From NCBI RefSeq assembly GCF_033783015.1, contig NZ_CP123907.1, positions 124,001 through 188,000 of the forward strand: a stretch of DNA of 64,000 nucleotides, written 5' to 3'. The notes under the pieces are model-generated. The model ran no database searches, had not been told where the DNA came from, and saw only the letters and a program-made list of their open reading frames with translations. Below, piece after piece: positions 37,218-45,556 of the stretch (its first letter is position 1; each line of letters opens with the position of its first letter). This DNA comes from Corynebacterium sp. 21KM1197 (GTDB lineage: Bacteria; Actinomycetota; Actinomycetes; Mycobacteriales; Mycobacteriaceae). Both the position numbers and the translations under genes were made by a program.

Positions 37218-38698
37218 TGCGCGGCTCCTAGCACGGATTCCTGATAACTACTCACGTCCAGCAGGGACTCGGTGGCGGCATGGAGGGCGTCCATGAGCGG
37301 CCCCGAGCCCAAGAACATCAGCACGGAGATGGCCAGCAGCGTGGCCGCCGGGGCCACTAGCGACGCTCGCACGCGCAGGGTATGCGGTACGTGCTGCATG
37401 GGGCGGCCCCAGAACACCGCGCGCCACACCCGGAACATGGCCAGCAGCGCGGCAAAACTCGCCACGATGATCGTCCCGATCACTAGCCAGGAGGCCCAGC
37501 CATCCCCCCGCGCCACGCTGGTGACCACGGCAACCTTGCCCCACAGGCCGGAAAACGGTGGGAAACCCACCACAGAGAAGGCACCGGCGGCAAACACGGC
37601 CGCCACCCAGGGATCGCGTCGAGCCAGGCCGGAGAGCTTGGAGAGCAGCCCCGTTCCGTAGGTTTCCTCGATCGCGCCGGAGGCCAGCACCAGGGAACCC
37701 ACGGTGACCATGTGGTGCAGGGCGTAGAGCAGGCCGGCGGCGAGGGCGCGCTGGGCGTCGCCAGTGGTAAAGGCCAGCATGACCAGGATAAACGGCATAC
37801 CATTGACCATCTGGTAGGCCAGCACGCGGCGAATGGAGTTCTCCGCCAGTCCGGCGAAGCCGCCGATGAGCATGGATACCACCATGAGCACCACGATGAG
37901 CGTGTTCCATCGATCCGAAAGATCAAAGATCACCACGTAAATGCGGTACAGCATGTACACCGCCACCTTGGTGTGCAGCCCGGAGAACAGACCCATCACC
38001 GCCGCCGAGGTGCCGGGATACGTGCGCGGGAGCCAGGTGTGCACTGGGACGATGCCCGCCTTGGCGGAGATCGCGATGAGCACCAGGCCCATCGCCACCA
38101 CCGCCGGGCCGTTGCCCTCGGCCGCGCCGCGCAGGGCGGCCATGTTCACCGTGCCCGTGGTGGCGTACACAAAGCCCACGCCCACCACCAGCAGAGTGGA
38201 GGCCGTGAGATTGACTAACACAAAGGTGCGGCCCGCAGCCAGGCGCGACCAGGTGCCCGTCATGGCTATCAGCCCGTAGGAGGGCAGCAGCATGACCTCG
38301 ATGAACACGAAGAAGTTGAAGAGGTCCGCCGTGAGCAGCGCGCCATTAACGCCGGTGATGAGCACCAGGGTGAGCGCCGGATAGTACCGGGCGCGGGTTT
38401 CCCCGGACACCGTGGCAAACCAGTTGGCGCACAGGGCCACCAGGGAGGTGGTGATGATCATGACGGCGGAGAAGGCATCGGCCACAAAGGGGATGGCCAC
38501 GCCGCCGGGGAAGAGCCCCACGTTGTGCCCCAGGGTGCCGTGCTCGGCGGTGTGGGAAAAGAGCCAAACTCCGGCGCTCAGGCTCAAGGCGGGTACCAGG
38601 AGGTGCAGCAGATCGCGTGCCCACTTCCACGGGGCCATCACGGCGAATGCGGAGGAGATCAGGGGAATAACAACAAAGAGCGGAAGCAGCATATCCAT
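37214..38698 (-). CDS. mrpD: Na+/H+ antiporter subunit D
   Basis: A 494-residue proton-translocating subunit, homologous to NuoL/M/N. Fourteen predicted helices; VFIEVMLLPSYGLIAMTG carries the conserved Glu of helix 5 and AKAGIVPVHTWLPRTYPGTSAAVMGLFSG the transport Lys/His helix 7. It overlaps mrpC at its start (1 nt) and mrpE at its end, so expression is tightly coupled. Confidence 0.93.
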   Translation of the reverse strand: MDMLLPLFVVIPLISSAFAVMAPWKWARDLLHLLVPALSLSAGVWLFSHTAEHGTLGHNVGLFPGGVAIPFVADAFSAVMIITTSLVALCANWFATVSGETRARYYPALTLVLITGVNGALLTADLFNFFVFIEVMLLPSYGLIAMTGTWSRLAAGRTFVLVNLTASTLLVVGVGFVYATTGTVNMAALRGAAEGNGPAVVAMGLVLIAISAKAGIVPVHTWLPRTYPGTSAAVMGLFSGLHTKVAVYMLYRIYVVIFDLSDRWNTLIVVLMVVSMLIGGFAGLAENSIRRVLAYQMVNGMPFILVMLAFTTGDAQRALAAGLLYALHHMVTVGSLVLASGAIEETYGTGLLSKLSGLARRDPWVAAVFAAGAFSVVGFPPFSGLWGKVAVVTSVARGDGWASWLVIGTIIVASFAALLAMFRVWRAVFWGRPMQHVPHTLRVRASLVAPAATLLAISVLMFLGSGPLMDALHAATESLLDVSSYQESVLGAAQ

Positions 38699-39177
38699 TA
38701 GTTGCGCTCCTCCTTAGCAGCGCTACCCCGGCGAGGCTCCTTATCCGCCATCAGGGTGGCGTGCGCCTGTTCGCGGGCCCGCTCCCCGGAGCGGAAATCC
38801 TCGGTGCTTTGGGTGGCGCGCCCCAGCGTGGATACCGGGGAGGGGTGCGGCTCCTGGCCGGAACTCACAGGGTCCACGCTGGCGGTATCGTCGGAGCGCC
38901 CCAGCGCGGCCAGGGTGAGCAGGATGGTGGTGGTGGCCATCGAGATCACGATGGCGGTGAGCACAAAGGCCTGGGGGAGGGGATCGGCCATATCGGCGGC
39001 GTCCACGCGGTCGTGGAACACCTCCCCACGCCAGGCGCCCACACCGCTGGCCAGCAGCATGAGGTTGGCGGAGTGGCCAATGAGTTGCATACCAAAGACA
39101 ATGCGCACCATGCCTCGCTGCTGCACCAGGTACACGCCGCCGGTGACCAGCACGGCGATTGTGAGGGCCATGATCAT
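38698..39177 (-). CDS. mrpC: Na+/H+ antiporter subunit C (extended tail)
   Basis: A 159-residue subunit homologous to NuoK. Three helices: LTIAVLVTGGVYLVQQ, QLIGHSANLMLLASG and PLPQAFVLTAIVISMATTTILL, the last with the family PLPQALVLTAIVI signature. About 50 C-terminal residues are a polar tail beyond the usual length of about 113. The start overlaps the mrpA stop by 4 nt. Confidence 0.92.
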   Translation of the reverse strand: MIMALTIAVLVTGGVYLVQQRGMVRIVFGMQLIGHSANLMLLASGVGAWRGEVFHDRVDAADMADPLPQAFVLTAIVISMATTTILLTLAALGRSDDTASVDPVSSGQEPHPSPVSTLGRATQSTEDFRSGERAREQAHATLMADKEPRRGSAAKEERN

Positions 39178-42137
39178 CGCTGTTGCTCCTTTGCGGTTCC
39201 GGTGGGTTCTTCGGTGGGCTTTGCGACGGCCCCAGAGCGCTCACTCCCAGCGCCCATCTCATCGCCGTGATCACTGTGATCGCCGTGCTCCGGCACACCG
39301 GGGGTGGCCCCCAGCGGCCCGGATTCCCCACGGGCAAAGGGAAGTTCCTGCGTGGTGGCGGCACCGGGCCTGTCGTAAATGCCCAGGTAGTTCACCGCCG
39401 CCATGAGCATGCCCAGCACGGCCAGATAGATGCCGCCGTCGAAGATCAGAGAGGTGCTCATGTGCTCGCCCAGGATCTCCCCGTGAAGCGGAGCCAGGAA
39501 GGAGCCTTCGAACAGGCCCACAAAGCCGGCCGCCAGCGCGGTAACGATCCCGATTCCCGTGAGCCAATATGGCGTGGAGGGGCGGGCCACGATGGAGTCG
39601 CGGCCACGGGAGAGATAAAAGAGCATGATCCCGGTGCCCGCGATCAAGGCGGCCACGAAGCCGCCGCCGGGGTCCATGTGCCCGCGCATGAATACCAGGA
39701 CGGAGAGGATCACCAGCAGCGGGGCCACCAGCCGCAGCGCCATGCGCAGCGGCAGGGAGTTGAGTTGCGATTGCCCAAAGGGGCGCGGGCGGGTGCCCTT
39801 GGCAAAGGGCAGGCGCGGGAAGGAGGTGACCACCGCGCCGATCACGATGGCCGCCATGCCTAGCACGGAGAGTTCGCCCAGGGTATCCAGGGCGCGGAAC
39901 TCCACGATGATGGTGGCCACGATGTTCTGGCCGCCGGTGATCTCCGGCGCATTGGCGATGTACCACTCGGCCAGGTCGGAGCGCTCGCCCCGGCCCATGA
40001 GGGTGAACACTCCCAGGAAGGCCGCCAGGCCCGCCAGCAGCGCGATCACCAGGGAGCGCGCGGTGCGCCTGCGGCTCACCGAGGGGAAGTGCGCGGGCTG
40101 GTAGCGCAGCACCATCATGATGATGACCACCACCAGGGCTTCCACCAGGAACTGGGTGAGGGCGACGTCGGGAGCCCCCAGGATGAGCATCTGGAACGTG
40201 ATGCCCACGCCCACGGTGCCCACCAGCACGGCGCTGGTGAGGCGGTGCGTGGTGCGCATGAGGCCCAACACGGAGAGGGCGATGATGAGCAGCGGACCCA
40301 GGTCGAGCCAGTTGTCTAGTCCCTCGGTGCGGGGGGCGAGGGGGGCGCCGTCGATGCCAGGGCGGCCCAGCAGGGCAAAGAGCATGAGCGCGATCACGCT
40401 GCACACCGGCCACACGAGGTGGCGCGAGGGGCTCTGGGAGTTCGCCATTTGGGCAAAAAGTCGCCCGGTGGCGGAGATTCCCTGAACCAGCGCACGCAGG
40501 AGGCCATTGCCGTTGAAGGGCAGCAGGAAGCGGGATTCCAGGGCGGGCCAGAGGCGGTGCCGTAGCGCGATTCCCGCTATGCCCAGGGCGATGACCAGCA
40601 TGGATACTGCAAAGGGGGCATTGAAGCCGTGCCAGAGCGCCAGGTGGGTCACCTCGGAATCAGCGCCCACCCCGGTGGCGGCCACGATGGAGTCCACCGG
40701 CTTATCCAGGAACATCGGGGCCAGCCCCAGCGGCAGGGAGAGCAAACCCGGCAACGCGGCGGGCAGCCACAGGGAAACCGGGGCCTCGTGTACCCCCTCC
40801 ATGCGGCGGCCGGGGTGCTCGGTGGCGGGATCGAAGAACGCACCAAAGACCAGCTTGGCCGAGTACGTGAAGGTGAGCAGGGCACCGATTCCGGCCACGA
40901 TCAGCAGCGCGGTACCGGCCCCCTCCACACCGTAGAGGGCGCCGAGCATGCCCTCCTTGGAGATGAAGCCAAAGGTTGGGGGAATGGCGGCCATGGAAAG
41001 GGCGCCCACCACCATTCCGGTGCAGGTAAAGGGCATGGCGCGCCACAGCACTCCCAGGCGGCGGGTATCGCGGGTTCCGGCCTCGTGATCCACCACGCCG
41101 ATGAGCATGAAGATCGAGGACTTGAACAGCGCGTGCGCCAGGGTGTGCACCAGCGCCGCCGAGAGCGCCAGGGGGGTGCCCACGCCGATGGTGGCCACGA
41201 TCCAGCCCAGGTGGCTCACGGTGGAGTAGGCGGTGAGCTTCTTCAGATCCGTCTTTTGCACCGCAAAGAGCGCGGAGACCACGGCGGTGATCAGGCCGGT
41301 GCCAATGAGCAACCAGTTCCACACCGCGACGTCGTGGAAGATCGTGGAAAAGCGCATGAGCAGGTACACACCGGCCTTGACCACGGCGGCCGCGTGAAGG
41401 AACGCGGACACGGGGGTGGCGGCGGCCATCGCCTCGGGCAGCCAGAAGTGGAAGGGCAACTGCGCGGCCTTGGTGAAGGCGGAGAGCGCCACCAAAACGG
41501 CCACGGTGGCGGTGAGCGTGGGCTGCTCGGCCCACACAGGAGACGCCAGAATCCCCTGCACGCTGGTGGTGCCGGTGCTCACGGCGGCCACCGCGATGGC
41601 CGCCAGCAGGGTCAGGCCGCCGATGAAGGTGAGCAGCAGCGTGCGCTGGGCCCCGGCCTCCCCGCTCGACCCGGAGCGGGCGATGAGCAGGAAGGAGGCG
41701 ATGGAGACCAGTTCCCAGCCGATGAACAGCACCACCACGTCTTCGGCAAGCACCAGCAGCAGGACGGCGAGGGTAAAGGCCGTCATGATTGTGTAAAAAC
41801 TGGTGTTGCCCTGCCGCTTGGGCAGATAGGCTGCGGAATAGATGAACACGATCGCACCGATGCACAGGGCCAGCAGCGCGAAGAAGGCGCTGAGGGCGTC
41901 GGCACGCAGGGCCAGCGTGACGTCCGCGCCGGGGGCGAGGAAATCGCGCACCCAGGTCACCCGCCAGGTGAGGGGCTCTCCGTCCAGAATCGCGGGTAGG
42001 TGGCGGCCGAGGATGATCGCGGCGGCCACAAAAAGGCCCGCCAGCGGCCAGCCCGCGCGCCGGTCGGCCACCCGAACCAACGGGGGAGAAAGGAGAACGG
42101 CCCCCACCGCCAAGGCAATAACAATAGCTAACGTCAC
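39174..42137 (-). CDS. mrpA: Na+/H+ antiporter subunit A fused to B
   Basis: About 987 residues. The N-terminal two thirds is the NuoL-like MrpA core (FIGWELVSIASFLLIARSG, KAAQLPFHFWLPEAMAAATPVSAFLHAAAVVKAG), then the MrpA extension, and from about residue 770 an MrpB domain (VFMRGHMDPGGGFVAALIAGTG). No separate mrpB exists, so the subunits are fused. The last 40 residues are His/Asp/Glu-rich (EHGDHSDHGDEM). I start at GTG 42137 because AAAGAG lies about 10 nt upstream; the frame is open further up without support. First gene of the operon. Confidence 0.93.
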   Translation of the reverse strand: MTLAIVIALAVGAVLLSPPLVRVADRRAGWPLAGLFVAAAIILGRHLPAILDGEPLTWRVTWVRDFLAPGADVTLALRADALSAFFALLALCIGAIVFIYSAAYLPKRQGNTSFYTIMTAFTLAVLLLVLAEDVVVLFIGWELVSIASFLLIARSGSSGEAGAQRTLLLTFIGGLTLLAAIAVAAVSTGTTSVQGILASPVWAEQPTLTATVAVLVALSAFTKAAQLPFHFWLPEAMAAATPVSAFLHAAAVVKAGVYLLMRFSTIFHDVAVWNWLLIGTGLITAVVSALFAVQKTDLKKLTAYSTVSHLGWIVATIGVGTPLALSAALVHTLAHALFKSSIFMLIGVVDHEAGTRDTRRLGVLWRAMPFTCTGMVVGALSMAAIPPTFGFISKEGMLGALYGVEGAGTALLIVAGIGALLTFTYSAKLVFGAFFDPATEHPGRRMEGVHEAPVSLWLPAALPGLLSLPLGLAPMFLDKPVDSIVAATGVGADSEVTHLALWHGFNAPFAVSMLVIALGIAGIALRHRLWPALESRFLLPFNGNGLLRALVQGISATGRLFAQMANSQSPSRHLVWPVCSVIALMLFALLGRPGIDGAPLAPRTEGLDNWLDLGPLLIIALSVLGLMRTTHRLTSAVLVGTVGVGITFQMLILGAPDVALTQFLVEALVVVIIMMVLRYQPAHFPSVSRRRTARSLVIALLAGLAAFLGVFTLMGRGERSDLAEWYIANAPEITGGQNIVATIIVEFRALDTLGELSVLGMAAIVIGAVVTSFPRLPFAKGTRPRPFGQSQLNSLPLRMALRLVAPLLVILSVLVFMRGHMDPGGGFVAALIAGTGIMLFYLSRGRDSIVARPSTPYWLTGIGIVTALAAGFVGLFEGSFLAPLHGEILGEHMSTSLIFDGGIYLAVLGMLMAAVNYLGIYDRPGAATTQELPFARGESGPLGATPGVPEHGDHSDHGDEMGAGSERSGAVAKPTEEPTGTAKEQQR

Positions 42138-42246
42138 GTGTTGCACACTCTTTCGTAGCTCGTAAGTCCGAACCAAGGTTACCAGTAGGGTGTGACACGG
42201 TGAGCCTGCGCGGGATCGGCCCGCAAGCAGAATAGATTGGCAGGGT

Positions 42247-43611
42247 ATGAGTGCCGTGCGTTCTACCCTCCTGTTCTCTCTCACGCTGGTGCCCCTGCTG
42301 GCGGGGGCCGTGTACCTCACCGTGGCCGGGCAGGGGCCGGAGAAATCGTGGTCGGCGGGGGAGGAACCCCAGGCCGCCCCGGCCGCCGCCACCGCGCAAC
42401 TCATGGAGGCCCGCCGCGCCGCGATCGACGCCGGAACCAACGCCAGTTTTCTGGCCAACGGCACCGCCCAACTCCTCGACGGCGTATCCAAGTTCCAGTC
42501 CGGGGAGATCAGCGGGGACGTGCAGCGCCTGCGCGACGGCGCGGCCCAACTGCGCGACGGCATGATTCAACTTCAGGCCGCCACCGGGCAACTCGGCCAG
42601 GGAGCCACCGAACTTGCCGACGGCGTGGGCGGCGCCATGGACAAGATCCTCGCCCTGGGCGTGATCCAGGGGCAACTCGATGAGGCCGCCAGCAGCCTGG
42701 ATCAGGAACTGGAAAAGTCCACCGACCCGCGCGCCCAGGACCTGCGCGGCCAACTCGCGGACTTCCGCGCCCAACTGGCCAACGGCGGCCTGGGTGAGGA
42801 AACCACCGGGCAACTCACGCGGCTGCGCGATGGCTCCCGTGACCTGGCCAATCAACTGGCCGTGCCCGGATACGGCTTCCACGACGGCATCTACAGCGCC
42901 ACCGACGGCGCGAAGCGCCTGGCCTCCGGGATCGAGGAGGCCCAGGGCGGGGTGGCCGGTGCCCTGGACAGTATGGGGCAATTGGATTCGGGGGCGCGGC
43001 AACTCAACGATATGGCGCAGGAGAACCGCACCCGCGTGCAGGGGATTCAGCGCGCGCTGCCGGTGGCCCAGGCGGGTGTCGAGCAGGAGGCACGCGCGGA
43101 ACTGCTCCCCATGTATGCGCTGCTCATCTCGGTTTTTGCGGCGCTCGGCGGGCTGGGCGCGGGGTTCCTGCGCCGCGCCGGGGATCGACTCCTGGCCGGG
43201 GGCGCGGTGGTGGCGGCCTCGGGCGGGCTGCTGTGGCTGATGGGCACCGCGTTGTCCTGGCAGACCCTGGCCGCCGGGACGGGCGTGCTGGCCCTGGCGG
43301 TGGGTGCTTTTGCTGGGCTCGGGGCCGGGTTGCGGCACGTGGCGGGAACCCGGGGCGCGGTGATCGGCGGGGCGCTGGTGCTGCTGGCCCAGGTAGGTGT
43401 GGCCGGTTGGGTGTGGAAGAGCGCTATGACCAGCGATCTTTCCTCCGCGTGGGCCGCCGTGGCGGGGCTCACCCCGGTGCACTACGCCACGGGCGCGCTC
43501 AGCGCCCTGAGCAATGGGGGCAGCGTGGCCCTGGTGTGGGTGGCCGTGGCGGTGCTCGGCGCGATGGTGCTGCTGGGTGGGGTTGCGCGGTGGGGGTTGG
43601 CGCGGCGTTAA
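42247..43611 (+). CDS. YhgE/Pip-like membrane protein with heptad repeats
   Basis: A 454-residue protein. An N-terminal helix (LLFSLTLVPLLAGAVYLTV) leads to a 230-residue extracytoplasmic helical region with repeating L-x-D-G and L-x-x-G heptads (QLLDGVSKF, QLRDGMIQL, ELADGVGGA), typical of YhgE/Pip phage-infection-protein or ESX-associated proteins. Five to six helices follow (about 282-450). Function unknown; an envelope-spanning role is likely. It is divergent from mrpA. Its TAA stop is inside a 54-bp repeat unit. Confidence 0.8.
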   Translation: MSAVRSTLLFSLTLVPLLAGAVYLTVAGQGPEKSWSAGEEPQAAPAAATAQLMEARRAAIDAGTNASFLANGTAQLLDGVSKFQSGEISGDVQRLRDGAAQLRDGMIQLQAATGQLGQGATELADGVGGAMDKILALGVIQGQLDEAASSLDQELEKSTDPRAQDLRGQLADFRAQLANGGLGEETTGQLTRLRDGSRDLANQLAVPGYGFHDGIYSATDGAKRLASGIEEAQGGVAGALDSMGQLDSGARQLNDMAQENRTRVQGIQRALPVAQAGVEQEARAELLPMYALLISVFAALGGLGAGFLRRAGDRLLAGGAVVAASGGLLWLMGTALSWQTLAAGTGVLALAVGAFAGLGAGLRHVAGTRGAVIGGALVLLAQVGVAGWVWKSAMTSDLSSAWAAVAGLTPVHYATGALSALSNGGSVALVWVAVAVLGAMVLLGGVARWGLARR

Positions 43612-43876
43612 GGGGTGCCAGTAGCCCTCGGTTGTGCTTATCGACGCCCCCGGTGGCACCCTTAAGCGCTACCTGACAGCGTTCGCAGGTGGGGGTGTGG
43701 TTCCCACCCCACCTCGCCCACCTCTTTAGGGTGCCACTACCGGGATATGCGGGGTTGGTTTTGCCATCACTGGCACCCCTTAACGCTGTGGTGGCTGTGT
43801 ACCCCTCACTTCCCGCCTCTAAGGGGTGCCATTAGGCGTGAGGCAAGGCCACCAGGCACCAAGGACGGCACCCCTT
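43610..43876. repeat. Repeat cluster F: three inverted-end units
   Basis: Units lie at 43610-43663, 43726-43781 and 43821-43876. Unit 1 starts in the stop codon of the upstream gene and holds the 13-mer at 43636. Units 2 and 3 are the exact reverse complements of cluster B units 2 and 1, through the 297-bp inverted repeat. Confidence 0.92.
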
Positions 43877-43932
43877 GATGTTGTGCACCCCTCAACGCCG
43901 TAGCCACAACCACAACCCCCACCACCACGAGA
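43636..43932 (-). repeat. Right arm of the perfect 297-bp inverted repeat
   Basis: Exact reverse complement of 10675-10971 over all 297 positions. It begins at the first base of GCTTATCGACGCC and ends at the tip of the tRNA-Pro terminator, so relative to tRNA direction both arms lie in the same place, just after the terminator. Confidence 0.96.
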
Positions 43933-43968
43933 GAACCCAACCACTCAGTTCCTGAGTGATTGGGTTCT
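43932..43968 (-). terminator. Terminator of tRNA-Pro
   Basis: AGAACCCAATCACTCAG pairs with CTGAGTGGTTGGGTTCT (minus strand; one G-T pair) around a 3-nt loop, 3 nt after the tRNA 3' end. Confidence 0.9.
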
Positions 43969-43971
43969 CCT

Positions 43972-44048
43972 TGGTCGGGATAACAGGATTTGAACCTGCG
44001 ACCTCCTCGTCCCGAACGAGGCGCGCTACCAAGCTGCGCCATATCCCG
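43972..44048 (-). tRNA. tRNA-Pro (CGG)
   Basis: A 77-nt cloverleaf on the minus strand. Acceptor CGGGATA pairs with TATCCCG, discriminator A, CCA encoded. The anticodon loop TTCGGGA between CCTCG and CGAGG gives CGG. T-arm GCAGGTTCAAATCCTGT is present. Confidence 0.96.
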
Positions 44049-44172
44049 TGGTGCTCGCAATAGTTTAGTGCAGCCGCCCGAGATTCAACAAAACACCTGG
44101 TCAATCCCCGGCACCGCGCGCAGACCGCTGTTCCCCGGCCACCGCTCGGCGGGCCACCCCGAAACCCTGGCC

Positions 44173-45054
44173 CTACTCCTCCGTGATCCTCAGCAGCGTG
44201 GCGGAGGGGCGGCAGAAGAGTCGTACCGGGGCGTATTTGGAGGTGCCCAGGCCGTTAGACACGTGCATGGCCATGCCCTCAAACTCATGGAGCCCGGAGG
44301 CGCGCTCGGTGTCGATCCCGCAGTTGGTGAGCAGCGCTTTGCCGCCGGGGAGGCAGATTTGTCCGCCGTGGGTGTGCCCGGAGAGGGCCAGTTGGTATCC
44401 ATCCTGGGCGAACTGGTGGAGCACGCGCGGCTCGGGGGAGTGGCTGAGTGCCAGGGTGAGGTCGGCCTCGGGGTTGGGGGGCCCGGCGATTTCTGAGTAG
44501 TCGTCGAGGTCGTGGTGGGGGTCGTCCACCCCGGCGGCGGCGATCCGCACGTGGCCCACCTGGAACTCGTGGCGGGCCTGATTGGCGTCGCGCCAGCCGT
44601 GTTCGAGGAAGGCGGCCCTCATGCCCTTCCATGGCAGGTCGATGTAGGAGGGGGTGCGCTTGCCGCCGATGAGGTAGCGCAGCGGGTTCACGGGTCTGGG
44701 GGCCCAGTAGTCGTTGGTACCAAACACAAAGAGCCCGGGGCGTCGCAGCAGCGGCCCGAGGGCGGCCAGCACGGCGGGCACTCCGTGTAGGTCGGAGAGG
44801 TTATCGCCGGTGTTCACCACGAGGTCGGGTTCCAGGGCGTCCAGGGCGCTGACCCAGGCGATCTTGGCGCTCTGCCCGGGGATCATGTGGAGGTCGGAGA
44901 GGTGCAGCAGCCGGAATTCCGGCTTCCCGCGCAGGGTGCCGGGCGGCAGGAGCGGGAGGGTGTGCTGGTGCAGTTGGAATCGGGTGAGTTCGGTGAATCC
45001 CCAGGTGGCGGTGGCAAGCCCGGTGCCGCCGAGGATCGCTGCGAGTTTTCTCAT
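44173..45054 (-). CDS. Metallophosphoesterase (YkuE-like)
   Basis: A 293-residue calcineurin-like phosphoesterase with an N-terminal hydrophobic segment (KLAAILGGTGLATATWGF) that may be an anchor or signal. Metal motifs: LLHLSDLHMIP, VVNTGDNLSDL, GTNDYW (replacing the usual GNHD) and ALSGHTHGGQI. The group often acts on phosphodiester lipids or related envelope substrates; the substrate is unknown. I start at ATG 45054; GTG 45063 is possible. Divergent from the yqeY-like gene. Confidence 0.88.
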   Translation of the reverse strand: MRKLAAILGGTGLATATWGFTELTRFQLHQHTLPLLPPGTLRGKPEFRLLHLSDLHMIPGQSAKIAWVSALDALEPDLVVNTGDNLSDLHGVPAVLAALGPLLRRPGLFVFGTNDYWAPRPVNPLRYLIGGKRTPSYIDLPWKGMRAAFLEHGWRDANQARHEFQVGHVRIAAAGVDDPHHDLDDYSEIAGPPNPEADLTLALSHSPEPRVLHQFAQDGYQLALSGHTHGGQICLPGGKALLTNCGIDTERASGLHEFEGMAMHVSNGLGTSKYAPVRLFCRPSATLLRITEE

Positions 45055-45100
45055 CGTGTGCACCCGCCTCAGCCTACCTGTGCGGGTAGGTTCGGAAAGT

Positions 45101-45556
45101 ATGAGTGATATGAAAACCACCCTGCGCGGGGATCTGAAGGAGGCCATGAAGGCCAAGGACAAAACGCGCACCGGCACCATTCGCATGTTGTTGGCCGCGA
45201 TCCAGGAGGAGGAAACCAAGGGCGCCAAGCACGACCTCACCGATGAGGAGGTGCTCAAGGTGATCGCCCGGGAGATCAAGAAGCGCCGCGAGTCCGCGGA
45301 GGTCTACGCCGCCAATGGCCGCCAGGAGCTTGCCGACGCCGAGCTGGCCGAGGTCGAGGTGCTGGAGGGCTACCAGCCGGAGCAGCTTGACGACGCCGCC
45401 CTGGCCGCCCTCGTTTCCGAGGTCATCGCGGAGATGGACCCGGCCCCGACCATGAAGCAGATGGGCCAGGTGATGAAGCAGGCCACCGCCAAGGCCGCCG
45501 GCCGGGCGGATGGCAAGCGCCTCTCCGCCGCGGTGAAGTCCGCGCTAAGCGCCTAG
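45101..45556 (+). CDS. GatB/YqeY domain protein
   Basis: A 151-residue protein of the YqeY family, homologous to the tRNA-binding tail of GatB. It starts MSDMKTTLRGDLKEAMKAKD, then TGTIRMLLAAIQEEE and a C-terminal PTMKQMGQVMKQATAKAAGRADGK segment. It probably influences tRNA-dependent amidation or ribosome-related steps; the role is not established. Its 3' end overlaps the convergent ponA gene by 12 nt. Confidence 0.9.
   Translation: MSDMKTTLRGDLKEAMKAKDKTRTGTIRMLLAAIQEEETKGAKHDLTDEEVLKVIAREIKKRRESAEVYAANGRQELADAELAEVEVLEGYQPEQLDDAALAALVSEVIAEMDPAPTMKQMGQVMKQATAKAAGRADGKRLSAAVKSALSA

Noticed and set aside
42138..43659. Upstream extension of the mrpA frame and a 985-codon frame opposite the YhgE-like gene
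   Set aside because: The sequence upstream of GTG 42137 has no ribosome site and runs over a divergent gene; composition is that of a shadow.
43972..44048. tRNA genes as integration sites of an element bounded by the 297-bp repeats
   Set aside because: The arms do not duplicate any tRNA sequence, and the block between them is core metabolism without integrase or phage genes.
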